DNA of 64,000 nucleotides from Planctomycetaceae bacterium (GCA_902630355.1 CACOUL010000006.1:53057-117056), one strand, 5' to 3'; counted from the first letter of the stretch, positions 8,305 to 17,522 are shown. Notes: generated by a model not told the origin, from the letters alone. A program made the numbers and translations.

Positions 8305-11015
8305 TCGACAAACTCCAGTTCCAGAAGACACAATTCTCCGGGGGCCATCTCTAGTGCGACCCGATCCGGTTCGGTGGTAAGGGCCGCAATCTCGGCGTGC
8401 GTAAAGTCGAGTTTACGTGCCGTCCGAAGCGAGCGGAAGCAGCGCACGGTCGCCCGACTGCGTCGGCCGCCGGTCTCAAGTAACCTGAGCCGCAAGCGCT
8501 GCTGGGGCGGTTCGCCAACGAACTGAGCATCGGTCACCTTGACCTTCGGGTCGCTCAGATGCAGTACCCAGGCCGACGGTGGATCGATCGGCGGGCGAGA
8601 GAGCGGCTGTGTGGCCGGTTCGACGAATCGACTCCAGGCCGACTCGGCAGGCGAGGGCAAATCGACCCCCACGCTCCAAGAAAAGTCGCGGGCCGTCTCT
8701 CCAGGAGGGATCAAAAGCATATCCAAGTGTCCGGTCTCGACCAGCGCGTGATAGGGAATGCCGCCGGGCAGTACGCTGACCGTGCTGCCGGCCGCTTCAA
8801 GATCCAGAAAATGAGGGCCCTCGATCCGTGTGCGGAACGTCCGCTGCCGGACCGCACCGACCCCACGGTAAACCGCATCGCCCGGCCACGCAAAGCGGAT
8901 GCCATAATACGATTGCCACGGATTGCCCTGCGGTTCGCGTTGGGGTTGCAACTGCAGTTGAAAGTCAACAAGCGGTGCGCCGCGGGCGATCGACACGGTT
9001 TGTTCGAAGCGGCACAGGAGAGAATCATCCTCGTCGAGCAAGCGGCCTGAAATCGTTTGCATTGCTCGGAAGGGCCCATCGCTGGATTGCTTGATCGCGT
9101 CGGCAACCATCGAACTATACTGCGGCAGCGACCGGTTGGCGGGCGACGGTGAGCGGAGCGCCACCCGCTGCGAGAGCAGGTTCCCGCGCGTGCCGACCGC
9201 GTGCAGCGACTTGAGCCCCCCGCTGAGCGGATCGAAGCGCAGTTCGCAAAATTCGTTACGCAGCAAGTGCTCTTCAACCATGGGTTTTCCACCCGGTGGC
9301 TGCCACGCCTCTCCGTCGCCGGTCATCCAGTGGTAACCGAGTGCCGGAACGGTAACCACGACCTGTCTGCTGCCGTCGAGTTCTGCCGCAGCCTGAACCC
9401 CGCCGGTCAGCACGGGCATCCGCTCGAAGGCGACATCGACCACCAGCGTTTGCTCGTTTGTCGAGGGATTTAATAGCAACAGGCCGTCAACTGCGTCGCC
9501 GTCGGCCTCTGGCAAATGGCGGGCGACCCACTCGGTCGGCGACATCTCATCCGGCCGGTCACGATGACCGCAGAGCGCCGCCGCCAGCAGCGAGAGGCCA
9601 GCCTCCCGACGGTACTCCGCCGCGCGGGCCGTGCGGGCAACCATCGGTGAAACGGACGCCTCTCCCGCCGCCGCTGCCTGGCGGAGGTAAGGCGTGCGGT
9701 AATCGTCGGCGTCGAACCGCGTGGGACCGGTCATCAACTCCGCCTCTCGCAGACACACATCGAGCGACACAAATTTTCCGAGGACCGAGGCAAAGCCGGT
9801 AATCCGCCGCAGTCGCTGATACCAGCGACTCGCATAACCCGGATAGTGCGCAAGGCCGATGGCCGCCACGTGGTCGTGATCCATTGCCTCACCCAATTCG
9901 CGAGGCAACCGCAACACACTCTCCGGCTCGGCTACACTCAGTGGCATGCGAGCCAGGGCCGTGATGCTCGATCCGTCGACCCCCTGCCACGCAATGGCGC
10001 CGTGGTAACTTTCAGGACACCGCGTGCCATCGAGCGATTGATGCAGCGCACCGATGTAGCCAAGTTTATGAAGGACTTGGGGCAGTTGCGGGTGCAAACC
10101 GAATTTCCGCCGCCCGTAAATCGCAGGCCGCTTGCCGAGCACGTCCTCATAGAGGGCAAGGCCAACCTTAAATTCGTCAACGAGCTGTTCGGTCGAAAAA
10201 AGACCGAGCGGGGCCTGCTCGTCGCACTCCCCGCCAATCAGACACAAGCGTTCCGCCTCGATCGCCCCTTGCATGGTGGCCACCAAGGCGGGGTCCTCCT
10301 CGGTGATCCGCCGCAGTTGGTCGGCCGTGATCATCAAATTGATCGGCGCGCCATGCGCCAACTCCCGGGCAATATCTTTTGCCCGGGTGGTGGGTGCCAC
10401 GAGGGTTAAGTCAAAGAGGAATGTATCGACCGGATAGAAGTGATCTTTCGCTTCGGCCAGCGCATCGTAGCAGCGGCCGAGCATCTCGCGGACCTCGGCC
10501 GTATTCCCTCCCACCGCCGCATCGGCTGCGGCAAGCAGAAGTTTGGAAAAGCGATCGCCATCGAGCAGGCTACTGTATCGCATCCGCACGGTAAGTACTT
10601 CGGTGAGCAGATGGCAGAGGCCCAAAGCCAAAAAGTCCTCTACAATCTCCGGCGGTACTTCCGCCGCGTTGGTTTCGATCTTTTCCAGAGCACTGGCAAT
10701 CAACGCCCTCTCATCGCCCACCTCGCCACAATCGATGACTGTCGCCCCGGCACTCTGCAACTCGTCGACAAAGTAGCCTGGCATATCATCGCGGCACACT
10801 TGCGGCAGCATCACCAGGCTGCTCTCCCAACTGACCTCCTCACCCAACTCGCTGCGTCTCCAACTCGGCACGGTGCGAGCAGCGGCGATCAGCGCCGGGT
10901 GCCAAAGTGCGGTGTAGCCGGCGAGAATCTCATCTGCTCGCTCTCCCTCCAAATGAAAGGGAAAGTCATCCAGGCTGTGGCAGGGCAGCAGGGTAATGAG
11001 TTGTTGGTAGGCCAT
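8301..11015 (-). CDS. GH38-like (alpha-mannosidase-related) protein, probably inactive at the usual nucleophile
   Basis: A 904-residue protein with the layout of glycoside hydrolase family 38: an N-terminal catalytic-like domain (to about residue 420) and long beta-rich C-terminal domains. The segment at 261-330, GGECDEQAPLGLF followed by ST-EQLVDEFKVGLALYEDVLG and then FGLHPQLPQVLHKLGY, aligns in style with the GH38 region that places the nucleophile. In active GH38 enzymes this region reads like PDxFGxxxxLPQ. Here the matching bases encode GRRKFG (301-306), so the catalytic Asp appears absent. No signal peptide is seen, so it is predicted cytoplasmic. It overlaps cmk by four bases. Family assignment is by motif recall only. 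Confidence 0.6.
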   Translation of the reverse strand: MAYQQLITLLPCHSLDDFPFHLEGERADEILAGYTALWHPALIAAARTVPSWRRSELGEEVSWESSLVMLPQVCRDDMPGYFVDELQSAGATVIDCGEVGDERALIASALEKIETNAAEVPPEIVEDFLALGLCHLLTEVLTVRMRYSSLLDGDRFSKLLLAAADAAVGGNTAEVREMLGRCYDALAEAKDHFYPVDTFLFDLTLVAPTTRAKDIARELAHGAPINLMITADQLRRITEEDPALVATMQGAIEAERLCLIGGECDEQAPLGLFSTEQLVDEFKVGLALYEDVLGKRPAIYGRRKFGLHPQLPQVLHKLGYIGALHQSLDGTRCPESYHGAIAWQGVDGSSITALARMPLSVAEPESVLRLPRELGEAMDHDHVAAIGLAHYPGYASRWYQRLRRITGFASVLGKFVSLDVCLREAELMTGPTRFDADDYRTPYLRQAAAAGEASVSPMVARTARAAEYRREAGLSLLAAALCGHRDRPDEMSPTEWVARHLPEADGDAVDGLLLLNPSTNEQTLVVDVAFERMPVLTGGVQAAAELDGSRQVVVTVPALGYHWMTGDGEAWQPPGGKPMVEEHLLRNEFCELRFDPLSGGLKSLHAVGTRGNLLSQRVALRSPSPANRSLPQYSSMVADAIKQSSDGPFRAMQTISGRLLDEDDSLLCRFEQTVSIARGAPLVDFQLQLQPQREPQGNPWQSYYGIRFAWPGDAVYRGVGAVRQRTFRTRIEGPHFLDLEAAGSTVSVLPGGIPYHALVETGHLDMLLIPPGETARDFSWSVGVDLPSPAESAWSRFVEPATQPLSRPPIDPPSAWVLHLSDPKVKVTDAQFVGEPPQQRLRLRLLETGGRRSRATVRCFRSLRTARKLDFTHAEIAALTTEPDRVALEMAPGELCLLELEFVE

Positions 11016-11018
11016 CGC

Positions 11019-11054
11019 GTTGCTTCGACTGTTGCTTCGACTGTTGCCTCGACA
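11019..11054. repeat. Three tandem copies of a 12-base unit
   Basis: GTTGCTTCGACT occurs at 11019-11030 and 11031-11042, with a degenerate copy at 11043-11054 (GTTGCCTCGACA). It lies directly before the start codon of the GH38-like gene, in its leader. Copy-number change would alter leader length without changing the coding sequence. Confidence 0.85.
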
Positions 11055-11131
11055 GGGGGGCAGAGGCAGGCCTCCATCCTAATCCATACCCCCACTTGGC
11101 AACATCCGCGGCCTGCACGAGGCGAGATGCG

Positions 11132-13402
11132 TTACGCAGCGCGGGGAAGGCCGCGGTCCCGGCGCGGTGTGCTGCGGCTCTTTTCAAAGAGCCTGCCGAT
11201 CGGGCCGATCAGCACGGCCGGCAGGATGATCAAATCACCGACCAGTGCGGTACCGAGCATCGCGCCCATCAACCAGCCGAAGCGGGCGATTGGTGCAAAG
11301 GGACTGAACGTGAAAACAAGCAGACCCAACCCGCAGATGAGCGAGGTCTGGATCATCGCCGCACCGCAGCGGTGATAGGCCGAAAGGATCGCCTCGCGTC
11401 GACTTTGCCCTCCGCGGATGCCGCGGCCGAAGGCGGCGATAAAGTGCAGTGTGTCATCGACCGCAATGCCGAGCGCGGCGGTGGCAGTGAGCATTGAGCC
11501 CACTTCGATCTCAAATCCGGCCCAGCCCATCATGCCGAAGACGACCAGCGCCGGAAAGACGTTGGGGATCATCGAAACCAAACCCGCGCGCACGCTCCGC
11601 AGCACGAGCGTCATGATCAGGGCAATAATGCCGAAAGCGACCAGGAAACTATGGATCAGGTCATCCATTAATTGGTGCTGCGCTTTGTGGACCAGCGGCA
11701 CGCCACCGCAGTACATGGCCGAGACAGCAGGGATCTTTTTTTGATAGTGCGTAAGAATCGGATCGATGCGGTTTTGCAGTTCCCCAAGCAACACCCCGTA
11801 GTCGTGGTTCTCGGTGGCCCGCACTCGAGCACTGACCCGCCAAAGTTGCTCATCACCATCCTCTTTCACATATCCGGTATCGATAAAGGGCTGAAGATTG
11901 CCGCTCAATTTTTTCTCAAACACGGCCCGCCGCGTCGCCTGCCGCCAACCGGCGCCCGACCGGGTCGGCAGGGGCGGGGCAAAGGTGGCGGCTGAGACTG
12001 TGGCGTCGATACCTTCGACCCGCTGCACTCCGAGCCGCACCGTTTCGATCAGTTGAAATCGCTCAAGCAGCGACAGGGCTGCATCGCGCGGAAGCCGGAC
12101 CACGACTTCGATTGGCACGAGCGGGCCGACGTTGCCTTCCAACCAGTCGTAGTCGCTCAATATTTTGGCCTCACCCCGAAACAGGTTGTGCAGCCGCGCG
12201 GTCGCATGCAGCCGCGTAACCCCAATGCCGGCAGCCACCACACCCGCTACCGCCAATACGACGATCACCGCATGTGAGCGGCCAACGACCCCGAGCAAAC
12301 GTTCCCAGAAGCGGTCCAGAATTTTTGTTTGCCGATGCGCCCGTAGCCGCTCGGCCCACTTGCGCTGCGGAAATTCGGAAAGCAGCGCCGGAAGCAGCAG
12401 GATCATGATCCCGGTACCGGCCAGCACGGCAGCCGCCGCATAGCCCCCGAACTTGCGAATCGGCACGATCAGACTCACCACCAGCGAGAGCAAACCGACG
12501 GATGTCGTCGCTGCCGAGAGCCAGCAAGGACCCCAGGCTTCGCGGATCGCTTGCACCGACGCGCCCTCTAAACCGCCGTGACGGATCGCATCGCGATAGT
12601 AGTTGGCAATGTGGACCCCTGCTGAAATGCACAGCACATAGACCAGCGATGGCAGCATCAGCATCACGCTGTCCATTTGCGAACCGGTATAGATCACCAA
12701 CGCCAAAGCAAACTGCTGACACAGTTGTGCGGTGCCGAAGACCATGATGCCGATCAAAAAGCTGCGAAGACCGAAGGCCATAAGCGAAAAGCAGACGATG
12801 GTCGAAACGCCCGTGAGCAGATCAAAGTGTTCGGCGCTGGCCGCATCAATGGCCACACTTTCCATCGTTGGGCCGGCGATGTGCAGTTTCTCGCGATCGA
12901 TCCGTCCTTCACGCTCAGCCGTGGCAAACACCTGCTCGACTGCCGCGTGGCGCTCGGCGGCGCCCCGATCGTTGATAATGGCGATCAGACAGGTCGTTTT
13001 GCCGTCCGGGCCGATCAGCCAGCCCTTCAAACGGCGAAGTACGGTCTTTTCTTTGAGCTTCAGCGGTTCGCTTCGTAGGCCGGAGAGCACCTCCGGGCCG
13101 CTTAAGACTTGATCGAAGTAAGTGGGGCCCGTTTGTGGCTCGCGGAGCGAACCGGCCACGCGGGCAACGCGCGGATCGCTGAGCGTGCAGCCCTCCCAAC
13201 TGACCATCAGCAACTCGTCACTGCCGAATTTTTCGGCAAACCATTTAAGCTGCTTGGTTTCTTCAAAACCCTCGGGCAGCCAGTCGGCCACCTTGTTGGA
13301 GTTGCTCTCCATGGCCGCTTTGGCCCCAAGCACAATGATCGGGCCGAGAAAGAGAAACGTCAGGAAGATGCCGAAGCGATACTTCGAATAGAGCGCATCC
13401 AT
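11132..13402 (-). CDS. RND/MMPL-superfamily exporter
   Basis: Large membrane protein of about 756 residues with the two-fold layout of RND-type exporters. An N-terminal helix (FGIFLTFLFLGPIIVLGAKA) precedes a large periplasmic domain, then a five-to-six-helix bundle; the pattern repeats in the second half. The second bundle has GSMLTATAALGIAVDDTLHF, with the paired aspartates typical of MMPL proteins in the helix used for proton relay. The start at 13402 (MDALYSKYRFG) follows GAGGAG at about 11 bases; a start at 13441 adds 13 unconvincing residues. The cargo is unknown; relatives move lipids, hopanoids or hydrophobic compounds. The neighbouring outer-membrane protein gene lies 71 bases upstream on the same strand, so the two may form one export pathway. 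Confidence 0.85.
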   Translation of the reverse strand: MDALYSKYRFGIFLTFLFLGPIIVLGAKAAMESNSNKVADWLPEGFEETKQLKWFAEKFGSDELLMVSWEGCTLSDPRVARVAGSLREPQTGPTYFDQVLSGPEVLSGLRSEPLKLKEKTVLRRLKGWLIGPDGKTTCLIAIINDRGAAERHAAVEQVFATAEREGRIDREKLHIAGPTMESVAIDAASAEHFDLLTGVSTIVCFSLMAFGLRSFLIGIMVFGTAQLCQQFALALVIYTGSQMDSVMLMLPSLVYVLCISAGVHIANYYRDAIRHGGLEGASVQAIREAWGPCWLSAATTSVGLLSLVVSLIVPIRKFGGYAAAAVLAGTGIMILLLPALLSEFPQRKWAERLRAHRQTKILDRFWERLLGVVGRSHAVIVVLAVAGVVAAGIGVTRLHATARLHNLFRGEAKILSDYDWLEGNVGPLVPIEVVVRLPRDAALSLLERFQLIETVRLGVQRVEGIDATVSAATFAPPLPTRSGAGWRQATRRAVFEKKLSGNLQPFIDTGYVKEDGDEQLWRVSARVRATENHDYGVLLGELQNRIDPILTHYQKKIPAVSAMYCGGVPLVHKAQHQLMDDLIHSFLVAFGIIALIMTLVLRSVRAGLVSMIPNVFPALVVFGMMGWAGFEIEVGSMLTATAALGIAVDDTLHFIAAFGRGIRGGQSRREAILSAYHRCGAAMIQTSLICGLGLLVFTFSPFAPIARFGWLMGAMLGTALVGDLIILPAVLIGPIGRLFEKSRSTPRRDRGLPRAA

Positions 13403-13473
13403 GCTGATTGTGTCTCCTCGATTGCCAACGGTGGCAATCACTCTCTGCGGAGCATTGAAAATATGACTCTCGT

Positions 13474-14571
13474 TTAACGGAAGTAGTAATTCAAGTTCGC
13501 CAGCAGCGCCCAGCTAAACGTGCGGTCGGTGTTCCAGGAAAAGTTATTGGGGCCGCTAATCGCGCCGGTCCGCAGTGGCAGTGCCCCGCCGATACCGAAC
13601 TGCCACGCATCATTGAACGTGCCGTTTAGTCCCCCAGTGATATTTAAGTAATCAGTGTGACCGAATAACTGTCCTGTTTCATATGTGCCTCCTGTACCAC
13701 GCTGCTCGCCAATGGTGGGTGTCGTGGTGTAGTGCAACTCGAGTACCGGAGCTAGGCTTGTAAGCCCGCCCTGCCCCTCACGCTGCACGATCCACCTTCC
13801 CACGGCGAAGTCGGCATAGAGATAAGTGGGCTGCCGAAAGGGAAAATTCTGCCCCGCTTGATTAAAAAAATTGTTTTGCGATCCACTATTAAGTCGGTAG
13901 GAAAGAAACCCGCTGGCAAACCAGTTGGTCCCAGGTGTCCACTGCCCTCCGATCCAGGGCGTGAAAAACCATGCATCCATCTCAAAACTATCAATGGGGA
14001 TTACGGTGTTCGTTAGGAGAAAATCAGGGCCGGTCGGCGCTTCAACGCGAACACCGGCGGAGTAGGCCTTGTCGGCATCCTCCCAAACGAGCGCCTTGAG
14101 GCCGAAGGCCAAATCACCGAATTGCCCGGCAAGCGGCGTGGGATTATCAATTTTTGCAATCGTATCAATATTAGGATCGGTCGAGTAATAGACCGGCACG
14201 ATCAGATCGAGCGAGAGGTTCTCGTCAAGAAATGTTTTTTCACCCCAGAAACGATATTCCTGAAGGTTGCGTGAGCGAGTTGGTGACTGCGCAATACCGT
14301 CTTGCCCCACCTGCACCGTCTGCAGCGAATCGAAGTGAAATCCAAGCCGATCGCGGGGAATCACGCTATTATTTTCACAGATTTTTGTCGTGTGCTGCTG
14401 AAGGTTGTAAACGATCGAATTGATAGAATTTAATTGCTCTAGATTCGGCTGCAACAGGCCGCCGTCGCCGAGCATGTTGGGTACGGCATACGCGTCTTCC
14501 CACGTTTGTGCGCTCGCGCTTTGCACACCGCTGACCACGAAGAGTCCGAGAAATAGAAGCAACTTTTTCAT
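13474..14571 (-). CDS. Exported protein, probable outer-membrane beta-barrel
   Basis: A 365-residue protein starting MKKLLLFLGLFVVSGVQSASA, a clear signal peptide with cleavage near ASA-Q. The mature part is rich in alternating aromatic and polar stretches (for example WFFTPWIGGQW, WFASGFLSYRL, PTYLYADFAVGRW) and ends LLANLNYYFR, with a terminal aromatic-basic strand as in outer-membrane barrels. It resembles planctomycete proteins annotated as transporter-like barrels; the exact family is not recognised. GGGGA lies before the chosen ATG; an ATG five codons upstream (14586) is possible. It is followed by the RND exporter on the same strand, which suggests a joint role. A decayed copy of its 3' end lies just upstream. 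Confidence 0.7.
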   Translation of the reverse strand: MKKLLLFLGLFVVSGVQSASAQTWEDAYAVPNMLGDGGLLQPNLEQLNSINSIVYNLQQHTTKICENNSVIPRDRLGFHFDSLQTVQVGQDGIAQSPTRSRNLQEYRFWGEKTFLDENLSLDLIVPVYYSTDPNIDTIAKIDNPTPLAGQFGDLAFGLKALVWEDADKAYSAGVRVEAPTGPDFLLTNTVIPIDSFEMDAWFFTPWIGGQWTPGTNWFASGFLSYRLNSGSQNNFFNQAGQNFPFRQPTYLYADFAVGRWIVQREGQGGLTSLAPVLELHYTTTPTIGEQRGTGGTYETGQLFGHTDYLNITGGLNGTFNDAWQFGIGGALPLRTGAISGPNNFSWNTDRTFSWALLANLNYYFR

Positions 14572-14623
14572 GATGTATCCCCGCACAGCAGTAAGGTTGT
14601 TCGATGGTGATTTTTTTGTGTTT

Positions 14624-14690
14624 CACGGAAGTAGTAGTTCAAATGCGCCAGACCTAACTAGCTGACACCGCCCAGCTGAATACGTTGTCT
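14624..14690 (-). pseudogene. Decayed 3' end of a paralogue of the adjacent outer-membrane gene
   Basis: Plus-strand bases 14624-14650 match the last bases of the neighbouring barrel gene at 24 of 27 positions (both contain ACGGAAGTAGTA and CGCCAG). A second matching block, CGCCCAGCT, lies about 18 bases further on. On the minus strand the pieces encode FSWAV and, in another frame, HLNYYFR, echoing the FSWALLANLNYYFR end of the intact protein. An insertion of about 18 bases carrying a stop codon separates them. The simplest reading is a former tandem duplicate reduced to its C-terminal end. Confidence 0.65.
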
Positions 14691-14702
14691 GCGCTGTACC
14701 CA

Positions 14703-14730
14703 AAGTACCAAGGTAAGAACCTTGGTACTT
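14703..14730. repeat. Perfect 12-bp inverted repeat with AAGA loop
   Basis: AAGTACCAAGGT and its exact reverse complement flank a four-base loop. No T-run follows on either strand beyond three bases, so it is a poor intrinsic terminator. It sits 12 bases from the gene remnant and could be a recombination scar, a protein-binding palindrome or a transcript-stabilising hairpin. Confidence 0.8.
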
Positions 14731-14927
14731 CAAATAGGTCACATAGCTCTCGAACCAAACGCGTTATTACGCGTTATTTGCGCAACGACTCAGATAACCC
14801 ATCGACGAGGCACTACCGGCACGACCAAGTATTTGCGGACATCAAATACAAGCGGGAAAATAGAAGTATCCGGAATAACCCGTAGAGTTTGACAATGGCG
14901 CGAATCGGCTTAGATTCAGCGGGCAAT
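14731..14927. other. Intergenic stretch with no recognised feature
   Basis: Both strands were read. Only short open frames without ribosome binding sites or recognisable motifs were found. Together with the remnant and hairpin it forms a gap of about 350 bases upstream of the outer-membrane gene. Confidence 0.6.
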
Positions 14928-15884
14928 TTAGCGATAGATTTCGCGATACCAGGCGACGAATTCGGCCACACCCTCTGCAAGCGGATACTTGGGCTCGTAG
15001 CCGAGCAGCCGCTGGGCCTTGCTCAGGTCGGCATGGGTCACCGGCATTTCACCGGCCACCGCGTCGAGATATTCAATGTTAGCCTTCACGCCGAGGGCAT
15101 CCTCGAGAATCTCAATCAACCGACGGATTTCGACCGGATGATTGTGACCCAGATTAATACACTGCCCGACCGCCTCAGGGCAGGTGCGGGTGGCGAGCAC
15201 GCCATCGCAGAAGTCGGTGATGAACGTAAAATCGCGGCGGATCGAACCATCGCCGAAGAGCGGCAGCGGTTTGCCGTCCAAAATGGCCTTCGTAAAAATA
15301 GTCATGGCCAGATCGGGCCGCAAACGCGGACCATAAATACTGAACGGCCGCAGGCAAACGACGGGTACTTCGTGCAGGGCGTGATAGGTCAGGCCCATCA
15401 ACTCCGCCGCCCGCTTGCTCGCCCCGTAGGGAGAGAGCGGCACACCGATCGAGGCATCTTCCTTAAAAGGTGCTTCCGCGCCGTCGCCATACACGGTGCT
15501 GCTACTGGCCATCACAAACCGCTCGACCGGTTTGTTGCGGGCCGCCTCCAGCAGACACAGCGTGCCTTCGATGTTGGCCTGCTGATAGAGGTGGGGCCGA
15601 TCGATGCTCGGCCGCACGCCCGCATAGGCACCGAAATGAAAGACTTCCTCTACATGGCAATCGGCAAATAAGCGATGCATCGCCTCCTGATTGCAAAAGG
15701 TCTCCTCGACCATGGTGACCTGCGGATTGTTTTCAAACGCGGTCACGTTTTTGCGCTTGATCGCCGGATCGTAGTAGTCGTTGTAGTTGTCGAGACAAAC
15801 GATTTTGTCATCCGATTCCGCTAAGAATCGCTCTACAAGATGACTCCCGATAAAGCCCGCTCCGCCGGTAATCAGAATAGACAT
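14928..15884 (-). CDS. NAD-dependent epimerase, UDP-glucuronate 4-epimerase-like
   Basis: Extended-SDR sugar-nucleotide enzyme of 318 residues. The NAD-binding motif GGAGFIGSHL is at 7-16 and the catalytic Tyr153-xxx-Lys157 in PYGASKRAAE. The segment LDNYNDYYDPAIKRKN (31-46) is characteristic of UDP-glucuronate 4-epimerases, which make UDP-galacturonate for surface polysaccharides. Serines at 127-129 (ASSST) provide the third catalytic residue. It faces the galU and glucuronokinase-like genes about 2 kb away on the opposite strand, whose predicted product is its substrate. A polyprenol-phosphate mannosyltransferase-like gene lies 62 bases upstream on the same strand. Confidence 0.85.
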   Translation of the reverse strand: MSILITGGAGFIGSHLVERFLAESDDKIVCLDNYNDYYDPAIKRKNVTAFENNPQVTMVEETFCNQEAMHRLFADCHVEEVFHFGAYAGVRPSIDRPHLYQQANIEGTLCLLEAARNKPVERFVMASSSTVYGDGAEAPFKEDASIGVPLSPYGASKRAAELMGLTYHALHEVPVVCLRPFSIYGPRLRPDLAMTIFTKAILDGKPLPLFGDGSIRRDFTFITDFCDGVLATRTCPEAVGQCINLGHNHPVEIRRLIEILEDALGVKANIEYLDAVAGEMPVTHADLSKAQRLLGYEPKYPLAEGVAEFVAWYREIYR

Positions 15885-15946
15885 GGAAGTACGGGCCTCT
15901 GAATTGAAAAAACAGGAGACTCAACTTCTACAATAACCGGCCCCAT

Positions 15947-16708
15947 TCAACAAGTCGAACAGGGCCAAAGACGTCCGAGGCTCAAGCGGATGAGTACCCA
16001 GCCGGCCTTCACCGCTTCACCGAGATTCAATTTCGAGCCACCCCGATCGCGATCGACAAAGCGAGAGGGGATTTCTGCCAGGTGCGCGCCCCGCCGCTGC
16101 AGACGGAAAAGAATTTCCTCTTCAAAGGCGTAACCGCGGGCATAGAAATTTTCATGAAGAACGGGTCCGAGAGTTGCCATGCGATAACAGCGAAAACCGG
16201 TACTGCAATCGCGAACGCGTAGCCCCAGAAACCAACGGGCAAACCAGTTGACCAGCCGGCTCATCACGATTCGCCTAAGGGGCCAACCCTCGATGCTGCC
16301 ACCGGCAATGTACCGTGAGGCGATCGTGACATCGGCGACTTGATCCACGCCGTGTTGATCTCCCCCCTGCTCATCCATCGGGGCCACGAGTTTCTGCAAT
16401 TCCTCAGGTGAATGTGAAAAATCGGCATCCATCGTTACCACGATCCGGTACTCGTTCTCATTTGCATAACGCAAACCGGCGAGTAGCGCCGAACCGATTC
16501 CTTTTTTACCTGAGCGCGAAAGCAGATGTATCGGCAGACTCTTTTGCGCCGCACACCAGTCGCCAGTACCATCAGGTGACGCATCGTCCACGATGAGAAT
16601 CTCGCAGTCCGGCAGCGCCGCCAATATTTCTTGGCTCAGCTCAGGTAAGTTAGATCGCTCGTTGTACGTAGGAATCACAACAAGCAAACCTTGGTCAGTG
16701 GAAGTCAT
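15947..16708 (-). CDS. Family 2 glycosyltransferase, polyprenol-phosphate mannose synthase-like
   Basis: Transfers a sugar, probably mannose from GDP-mannose, to a membrane polyprenol phosphate. Motifs are VVIPTYNERSNLPEL, the nucleotide-binding IVDDASPDGTGDW, the metal-binding TMDADFSHSPEEL, and SRYIAGGSIEGWPLRR, which is typical of the dolichol/polyprenol monophosphomannose synthase group. The C-terminal DRGGSKLNLGEA is also conserved in that group. At about 253 residues there is no membrane domain beyond a weak C-terminal stretch. The start is the ATG at 16708; a TTG eight codons earlier is less likely. Neighbours on both sides are sugar-nucleotide or membrane genes, consistent with surface glycan assembly. 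Confidence 0.85.
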   Translation of the reverse strand: MTSTDQGLLVVIPTYNERSNLPELSQEILAALPDCEILIVDDASPDGTGDWCAAQKSLPIHLLSRSGKKGIGSALLAGLRYANENEYRIVVTMDADFSHSPEELQKLVAPMDEQGGDQHGVDQVADVTIASRYIAGGSIEGWPLRRIVMSRLVNWFARWFLGLRVRDCSTGFRCYRMATLGPVLHENFYARGYAFEEEILFRLQRRGAHLAEIPSRFVDRDRGGSKLNLGEAVKAGWVLIRLSLGRLWPCSTC

Positions 16709-16745
16709 TTGCGCGTGCCACGAGCTACTCAAAACAAACCAGAAA

Positions 16746-17483
16746 CTAATTGGCCTGCGAACGTTGTTTCATTTTACGATAGCGATAGTTGAGCAGCAAA
16801 ATGAGTGCGGTGACAATCGCAACGCCGCCGATTGTAAGCATTGGATTGTCGCGCCCAATATATTTATCGATGAGCACCGAGCCGTAAACCATGATGCCGC
16901 AACCCAAAATGCTTCCGAGGCAAATTGCCAGGAACGTACTAAGCCGCGACATGCCGAGCAGCCGGCCGAAGATCGCGGCCCCCACCGCACCGGTCGCCGC
17001 AAGAGGGAACATTACATACAGCGTGATTCCTATAAACGTTGCTCGGCGAATCCAGGGATGCCCAGCGAGTAACTGCTGGCTATCGCGGGCCACCACCAAA
17101 AGCCGCGAGCCGAGATACGGGATACGGAAAAGAAAACCGGCATGAAAGACCAACAGCATGCCGGTCATGATGTCCATGTAAACGACGAGTGTAAATAACT
17201 CGAAGGGGTCCAAACTCAACTGCTCACTGCCAAGAATGACAAATTTACCGAGAAAGAAAAAAGCCAAGGCTGCCGCAATCAGCAAGTTCTGCAGTTGTAA
17301 AATGCCACCCAAAACAACTACAACCAGGCAAATGACGAGGGTACTTAAAGGCGGAAGCAGGAAAGTGATCCGCCACCAGATGGGATAGTCTCTACGAAAT
17401 GCCTCATAGAAATCTTTTTCGTCCGCCTCAATCTGAGTCGAAGCGGAAGCGTCGCTCATCGTATCGTGAGAGTGATCTGTCAT
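16746..17483 (-). CDS. Multispanning membrane protein, possibly small multidrug export family
   Basis: A 245-residue protein with about six hydrophobic segments (for example TLVICLVVVVLGGILQL, LIAAALAFFFLGKFVIL, ALILLLNYRYR) and an acidic cytoplasmic N-terminus. The central segment PLAATGAVGAAIFGRLLGMS then FLAICLGSILGCGIMVYG resembles the proteins annotated as putative small multidrug export (Sm_multidrug_ex). That label does not establish function. The start MTDHSHD was chosen because it opens a plausible cytoplasmic tail; the open frame runs upstream through galU in antisense and that part is not coding. It lies 37 bases upstream of the glycosyltransferase on the same strand. Confidence 0.6.
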   Translation of the reverse strand: MTDHSHDTMSDASASTQIEADEKDFYEAFRRDYPIWWRITFLLPPLSTLVICLVVVVLGGILQLQNLLIAAALAFFFLGKFVILGSEQLSLDPFELFTLVVYMDIMTGMLLVFHAGFLFRIPYLGSRLLVVARDSQQLLAGHPWIRRATFIGITLYVMFPLAATGAVGAAIFGRLLGMSRLSTFLAICLGSILGCGIMVYGSVLIDKYIGRDNPMLTIGGVAIVTALILLLNYRYRKMKQRSQAN

Positions 17484-17522
17484 TGTCTTGAGAGGCCAGA
17501 TCGATCGGGCCCATTCATGCTG

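Noticed and set aside
14889-15671. 260-codon plus-strand open frame
   Set aside because: It is the antisense of the UDP-glucuronate epimerase-like gene.
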